A program made the position numbers and the translations under genes. Positions 60,330-64,000 of a DNA stretch of 64,000 nucleotides are shown piece by piece. The DNA is from CAZICM01 sp964537685 (lineage in GTDB: Bacteria; Myxococcota_A; Polyangia; Polyangiales; Polyangiaceae). The notes below the pieces were generated by a model. It was not told where the DNA came from and searched no databases. It saw only the letters and a list, made by a program, of their open reading frames with translations. The DNA lies in assembly GCA_964537685.1 (NCBI GenBank), contig CAZICM010000003.1, forward strand, positions 62,001-126,000, read 5' to 3'. The stretch's first letter is position 1. Each line of letters opens with the position of its first letter.

Positions 60330-61910
60330 ATGATAAATAAACGCATTTTATTAGGAATGAGAAAGGGCTCCCTGCTTGCCATAGGGCTTTGGCTTTCGGC
60401 GTGCGGAACCATTCTCGGGGTAGGGGACGAAGACGATTTCCGCATTGTGAGCGGAACCCCGGCCACGGAGATTTCCTCAAGCTCATCGTCGGGAAATCCC
60501 AATCCAAGCGGCGGCGGCACCGGAGGCCAGGGAGGGGGCAGCACCGTTTCCGGCGTGGGCCGGCTGGAATGCGTTCGCTCGGTCCAATTGCCCGCCGATA
60601 CCAAATCCCTTACGGTCACGGGGGCCGCAATTAACGAGGCCGGTGCGGTCGTGCTCACAGGCCATTTTAATAATCTCATCAATTTGGGAGGAATGCCGCT
60701 CATATCCAATGGCATTCAGGATGTTTTCATTGTTAAATATTCGTTTTTATTGGAACATTTATGGAGCCGCGCCATAGGCAGCAATAAAAAGGACGAAGGC
60801 GGCCCTGTGCTGGCCACGGCCGATCATATCTATGTGGGCGGATCATTTTCCGGCGATTCGATTCTATTGGACACCAGTTTTATTGATGATGCGGGTCAAA
60901 ACGATGGTACGGCCGATCCATTTGTTGTTTCGCTTCTTTCATCGACCGGCGCTTCTCAATGGATTCACAATTGCGGAGAAGTCCCATTTAACTCCAGCGG
61001 TACGTGCACCAATCTCACCGTGGACCCGGCCGGCAATATCTATTCGACAGCATTGATGAACAACAAGACCTACGCGGCCACGCAGACCTTAAGGCCCGAC
61101 GGCGCAGAACTCAATGTTCCAAGCTTTATATCGTCGGCCTCCTCGCTGGACAGCGCGCATGCTGTGTGGTTCAACAATTCCCTCTTCAGGGCCGGAGCCT
61201 ATAATTTATCCATCGATTTTGATGGACTAAATTCCTGCCAAATGCTCGTGAACACACAATCGTTTTTAGATATTTATCTCTCCAAACAGCCGGCCTCCTG
61301 TTTTGGCTGCGGCGATTGTCTCAACCAATCTTTTTCTTTTACGGGCGGAGACACGTATGCCCAGCAGCTCGCGCAAATGGATGTGGACACAGGCGCGGCT
61401 TCGGGCGATCCGGGCATTTTGCTCGCCGGGACGCTGCAGGGGAGCATCGACGAATGGGGAGGAGCGGAATTCACGTCTGCGGGCGAAGGCGACGCATTTA
61501 TGATCAAATTGGATCCCAATACAGGCGGAAAGCGATGGAGCCGCATGTTTGGCGATGGGCAAATGCAGGAAGCCAAGGCGCTTTCAGTTTTCGGCAAGCA
61601 TGTGGCCCTGGCCGGGGACTTTTTTGGCCAAATCGATTTTTCGGCCGATCAATCGCTGCCGTTCACGGCCATTCAGCGGGATATGTTTTTTGGCGTATTC
61701 GATACATTAACGGCCGAGACCAAACTGGGCATGTTTTGGGAAAACCCCGGAAATCAATCGGTGATCGCCATGGATATCAATTCATTGGGAGAGATGGTGC
61801 TCGTGGGCAGCTTCAGTGGAACGGCCGACTTTGGATGTGAATCAGGTCAATTGCAAAGCATTGGTAACTTTCCCAATGTATTTGTTGCAACATTCCGGTA
61901 CAAAGAATAG
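60330..61910 (+). CDS. SBBP-like beta-propeller lipoprotein (paralogue of upstream gene)
   Basis: Lipoprotein signal with Cys25 (LWLSAC), then CGTILGVGDEDDFRIV, matching the CNIFLDIGGPDDYQIV of the upstream paralogue, and a Ser/Gly linker. Propeller-type units: DVFIVKYSFLLEHLWSRAIG, PFVVSLLSSTGASQWIHNCG, LTVDPAGNIYSTALMNN, AFMIKLDPNTGGKRWSRMFG, MDINSLGEMVLVGSFSGTAD. The Cys island is at CFGCGDC, equivalent to that of the neighbour. A tandem gene duplication followed by strong divergence is the simplest origin. The lipase-chaperone-like gene starts 18 bases after its stop. Confidence 0.8.
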   Translation: MINKRILLGMRKGSLLAIGLWLSACGTILGVGDEDDFRIVSGTPATEISSSSSSGNPNPSGGGTGGQGGGSTVSGVGRLECVRSVQLPADTKSLTVTGAAINEAGAVVLTGHFNNLINLGGMPLISNGIQDVFIVKYSFLLEHLWSRAIGSNKKDEGGPVLATADHIYVGGSFSGDSILLDTSFIDDAGQNDGTADPFVVSLLSSTGASQWIHNCGEVPFNSSGTCTNLTVDPAGNIYSTALMNNKTYAATQTLRPDGAELNVPSFISSASSLDSAHAVWFNNSLFRAGAYNLSIDFDGLNSCQMLVNTQSFLDIYLSKQPASCFGCGDCLNQSFSFTGGDTYAQQLAQMDVDTGAASGDPGILLAGTLQGSIDEWGGAEFTSAGEGDAFMIKLDPNTGGKRWSRMFGDGQMQEAKALSVFGKHVALAGDFFGQIDFSADQSLPFTAIQRDMFFGVFDTLTAETKLGMFWENPGNQSVIAMDINSLGEMVLVGSFSGTADFGCESGQLQSIGNFPNVFVATFRYKE

Positions 61911-61928
61911 GCGTATTGAGGAGCCTTC

Positions 61929-62840
61929 ATGACAGGCAGGACAAAAGGTGCGCTGGGGGCCGCGGCCATTCTGTTGACAGGATTTTGCATTGTCCGCTTT
62001 TTTATGCCGCCGGACACCACTGGGCAGCAGGGCGTTCCGGGTTCTTCATCAATTCAATCGAGTATTTCGCCTAATTCATCAAAAGCTGCTCCATCCCGTT
62101 CCAGTGCGCCCATAAAAGCCAATACAAGCGATTTGAACATCAATTTGATGGATATAAATGGAACGGACTCGCCGGGCTCCGGCCAAAGCCTAGAAGAAAG
62201 CGTATTTATTGTCGATTTTAATGGAAAGCTCTTGATTGGGCCGGGGTGTATCGCGTTCTTCGAACAGGAAATGGAGTCAGCCCGCGACATGGGCGCCGGG
62301 GAAAATGATGACGAAATCCAAAAGCATGTTCAGCGGATGATTTACGAGCATCTGGATGGAGATGCGGCCCGCGAAGCCATTGGCTTATTCGATAAGTATT
62401 TGGGGTATCAAAAAGCATTGCGGAACGCCGGCAAAAGCCCGGGAGAACAGGGTGCGGGCGATAAATGGGCGCTGGAGCGCGAGCATTTTGGCGAGGAGAA
62501 GGCGGCGATTTTATTTGGGCAGCACGAGGATAAACAAGCCGATCAGATTGCCGGGTTTATGGCCGAGGAAAGGGCGCTACGGGCAAAAGGCGCGGGTGCC
62601 GAGGAAATTCAGCGTTTTAGGGTGGACAGGCTCGGGCTGGATACCGCGCAAAGCCTTTTGGAGCGCGATCGCAGGCGTTTGGATTGGCGGCGCCGAATTC
62701 AAGCCGCCGAAATGGAAATCAATCGGCTAAAATCGGGCTCTTTGGGCAAAGATTCGATGAGTATCGAGGAAAATAAATATTTGGAAAGATTTTTTGCGCC
62801 CGATGAGCGGGAGCGCGCAAAGGCGATTTTGGGTCTGTAG
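61929..62840 (+). CDS. lipase chaperone (LifO)-like protein
   Basis: Membrane-anchored steric foldase family: N-terminal helix (ALGAAAILLTGFCIVRFF, about 9-26), Ser-rich periplasmic linker, then helical repeats. Points of match: SLEESVFIVDFNGKLLIGPG (family: SL-x-GT-x-x-DG), GCIAFFEQEMESARDMGAGE standing where the RxxFDYxLSAxGE motif normally is, AIGLFDKYLGYQKAL, REHFGEEKAAILFG. The core foldase motif is poorly kept. No lipase gene is in the window, so the client is unknown; the two lipoproteins upstream are possible neighbours in function. 303 residues fits the family. Confidence 0.65.
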   Translation: MTGRTKGALGAAAILLTGFCIVRFFMPPDTTGQQGVPGSSSIQSSISPNSSKAAPSRSSAPIKANTSDLNINLMDINGTDSPGSGQSLEESVFIVDFNGKLLIGPGCIAFFEQEMESARDMGAGENDDEIQKHVQRMIYEHLDGDAAREAIGLFDKYLGYQKALRNAGKSPGEQGAGDKWALEREHFGEEKAAILFGQHEDKQADQIAGFMAEERALRAKGAGAEEIQRFRVDRLGLDTAQSLLERDRRRLDWRRRIQAAEMEINRLKSGSLGKDSMSIEENKYLERFFAPDERERAKAILGL

Positions 62841-62860
62841 GGCTTTTAAACCATGATCGC

Positions 62861-63334
62861 TTAATTGCCGCCCGCGCCGGCCATACCGCCCGCGCCGGCC
62901 ATGCCGCCCGCGCCGGCCATACCGCCCGCGCCGCCGCCCGAGCTGCTTGAGCTCATGCCGGCAATACCATCGACACCATCGCAATTTTGATCCGTGGTGT
63001 CGCCGATAGGATCGGGCGCGCCGGGATAAATGCTGACATTGCTGTCATTGCAATCGACTTCCGTATTGGGACAGCCATCCGGTGTGGCTCCAAAGCCGTC
63101 GCCGTCAAAATCGTTGCACGAATTGCAGTCGTAGCCATCACAGGGAGCCGCGCCATAGCAGGCCATTAATGTAATGGCCACCGCGCCGCCCGATGCCACG
63201 GCCAGCAGCTTGCCCGCAATGCCTTGTGCCGCCTTGCCCGAAGTCTCGTTGAAGGCTGTTTTGCAGTGCGGGCACACGCGCGCGCCGGGAGGAAGAAAAC
63301 CATTGCATGAAGAACAGGATTGAAGCTTCGCCAT
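62861..63334 (-). CDS. zinc-ribbon membrane protein with MopE-like metal-binding motif
   Basis: N-terminal zinc ribbon (Cys7, Cys10, Cys21, Cys24), a membrane helix at about 41-59 (LLAVASGGAVAITLMAC), then an extracytoplasmic Cys/Asp-rich segment with the putative metal-binding pattern DFDGDGFGATPDGCPN, DCNDSNVSIYPGAPD and QNCDGVDG seen in MopE-like proteins. The tail is SSSSSGGGAGG then three copies of GMAGAG encoded by an 18-base repeat. Function unknown. It is divergent from the radical SAM gene at 63394 with 59 bases between start codons. Confidence 0.75.
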   Translation of the reverse strand: MAKLQSCSSCNGFLPPGARVCPHCKTAFNETSGKAAQGIAGKLLAVASGGAVAITLMACYGAAPCDGYDCNSCNDFDGDGFGATPDGCPNTEVDCNDSNVSIYPGAPDPIGDTTDQNCDGVDGIAGMSSSSSGGGAGGMAGAGGMAGAGGMAGAGGN

Positions 63335-63393
63335 AAGTGTTATTCATCATGGTATGGACATCGCCGATCATTGCAACGAATATTTAGGGGCTT

Positions 63394-64000
63394 ATGTCAA
63401 GGCGCCGCTTAGAAATTCATCCGGGCAACTATTTCCCCGCTTATGTCGTTTGGGAGCTGACGCTCCGCTGCGATCAGCCCTGCGCGCATTGCGGTTCGCG
63501 CGCGGGTCCGGCGAGGGAAAAGGAATTGACAACCGAACAGGCGCTGGGCGTCGTTTCGCAGCTCGCCGAAATGAAGGCCCGCGAAATCGTTTTAATTGGA
63601 GGGGAAGCCTATTTGCATGAGGGCTTTTTGGATATTCTTCAGGCGCTCAGCCGGGCTCATATTCGTCCGCTCTTGACCACCGGAGGGCGGGGAATTACGC
63701 CCGGTCTCTCCGCCGAAATGAAAAAGGCCGGGCTGTACAGCGCTTCCGTTAGTGTGGATGGTTTAGAGGAAGCCCACGATGCAATTCGAAAAGCTCCGGG
63801 CAGCTATAAAAGCGCGCTCGCGGCTCTCGCCTATATGCGCGGCGCGGGCATTAAAATATCGGTCAATACAAACATTAATCGTGTAAATTCAAAAGATTTG
63901 GAAGCTTTATATGGCGTAATTAAGGCGGCGGGCATTCAGGCATGGCAGGTTCAAATCACCTCGCCGCTCGGACGGGCCGCGGACAGGCCGGCCATGCTGC
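63394..64000 (+). CDS. radical SAM protein (3' end outside window)
   Basis: ATG at 63394 with AGGGG four bases upstream; the frame is open to the window edge. Residues 26-33 form the cluster motif CDQPCAHC (C-x3-C-x2-C), after VVWELTLR, and the usual glycine-rich motif is GGEAYLHEGF. SVSVDGLEEAHDAIR and the following NTNINRVN match SPASM/peptide-modifying radical SAM enzymes. The C-terminal half, which would show SPASM cysteines, is not visible. Possible roles include maturation of a peptide or protein; the divergent Cys-rich protein is one speculative target. Confidence 0.88.
   Translation, partial: MSRRRLEIHPGNYFPAYVVWELTLRCDQPCAHCGSRAGPAREKELTTEQALGVVSQLAEMKAREIVLIGGEAYLHEGFLDILQALSRAHIRPLLTTGGRGITPGLSAEMKKAGLYSASVSVDGLEEAHDAIRKAPGSYKSALAALAYMRGAGIKISVNTNINRVNSKDLEALYGVIKAAGIQAWQVQITSPLGRAADRPAML

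Noticed and set aside
63354..63620. Plus-strand ORF of 88 codons at the end of the window
   Set aside because: It is out of frame with the radical SAM gene, which starts at 63394 with a good ribosome-binding site and clear cluster motif, and stays open to the window edge.

Overview
The window looks like chromosomal DNA of a myxobacterium, most likely of the Polyangiales/Sorangiineae side of Myxococcota. The support is the gene mix: four Hanks-type Ser/Thr kinases in 64 kb, an FHA protein, TPR/PEGA periplasmic proteins, many lipoproteins with Ser/Gly-rich linkers, RCC1 and SBBP-like beta-propellers, a WD40-caspase protein with a MYXO-CTERM-like tail, an IgGFc-binding-type protein, a MopE-like metal-motif protein, and type IV pilins with their NtrC-type regulator. 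Base composition looks moderate (mid to upper 50s % GC by eye, not counted), low for a typical myxobacterium. There is no phage, complete insertion sequence, CRISPR array or rRNA operon. One tRNA-Leu(CAG) is present.

Layout: 1-1.9 kb, 3' part of a GH36 alpha-galactosidase. 1.9-5.9 kb (minus), kinase, TPR/PEGA protein, RCC1 lipoprotein. 6.0-12.1 kb (plus), nagZ-hutI-L,D-transpeptidase, an ATC-hydrolase-family protein and tex. 12.1-13.07 kb, a gene-free stretch packed with palindromic and tandem repeats. 13.07-18.4 kb (minus), WD40-caspase, a pabA/trpG glutaminase and an alpha/beta hydrolase. 18.7-31 kb, a membrane coiled-coil protein, a CorC/HlyC-type transporter, truB, IgGFc-binding-type and OmpA-family envelope proteins, an acyltransferase-SDR pair and a lipoprotein. 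31.1-33.6 kb, second kinase-TPR pair. 33.6-36.7 kb (minus), FHA-gatC-gatA-GNAT. 36.9-42.7 kb (plus), NAGPA-like secreted protein, kinase, four-unit PEGA protein. 42.7-45.2 kb, an AAA-ATPase-like/PD-(D/E)XK gene lying between two copies of the PEGA gene 3' end, followed by a 66-bp minisatellite. 45.2-46.7 kb, lipoprotein. 46.8-51.5 kb (minus), TPR protein, three prepilins and a sigma-54 activator. 51.6-55.3 kb (minus), small lipoprotein, rimO, and an asparaginyl-tRNA-synthetase-like/MGS-domain fusion. 55.9-62.8 kb (plus), tRNA-Leu, third kinase-TPR pair, two beta-propeller lipoproteins, a lipase-chaperone-like protein. 62.9-64 kb, a zinc-ribbon/MopE-like protein and the start of a divergent radical SAM gene.

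Three threads stand out. First, a repeated module: a membrane-anchored Ser/Thr kinase followed directly by an exported TPR/PEGA protein with two membrane segments, a Cys pair and a C-terminal G-x-F, in two of three cases followed by beta-propeller lipoproteins. Second, a class II synthetase-like catalytic domain without an anticodon-binding domain, fused to a methylglyoxal-synthase-like regulatory domain, possibly an allosterically controlled asparagine synthetase. Third, a 2.07-kb single-gene insertion that preserves the 3' end of its host gene, like an att-flanked cassette but without any integrase. No database or structure search was run. Names come from motifs and domain order read from the sequence.
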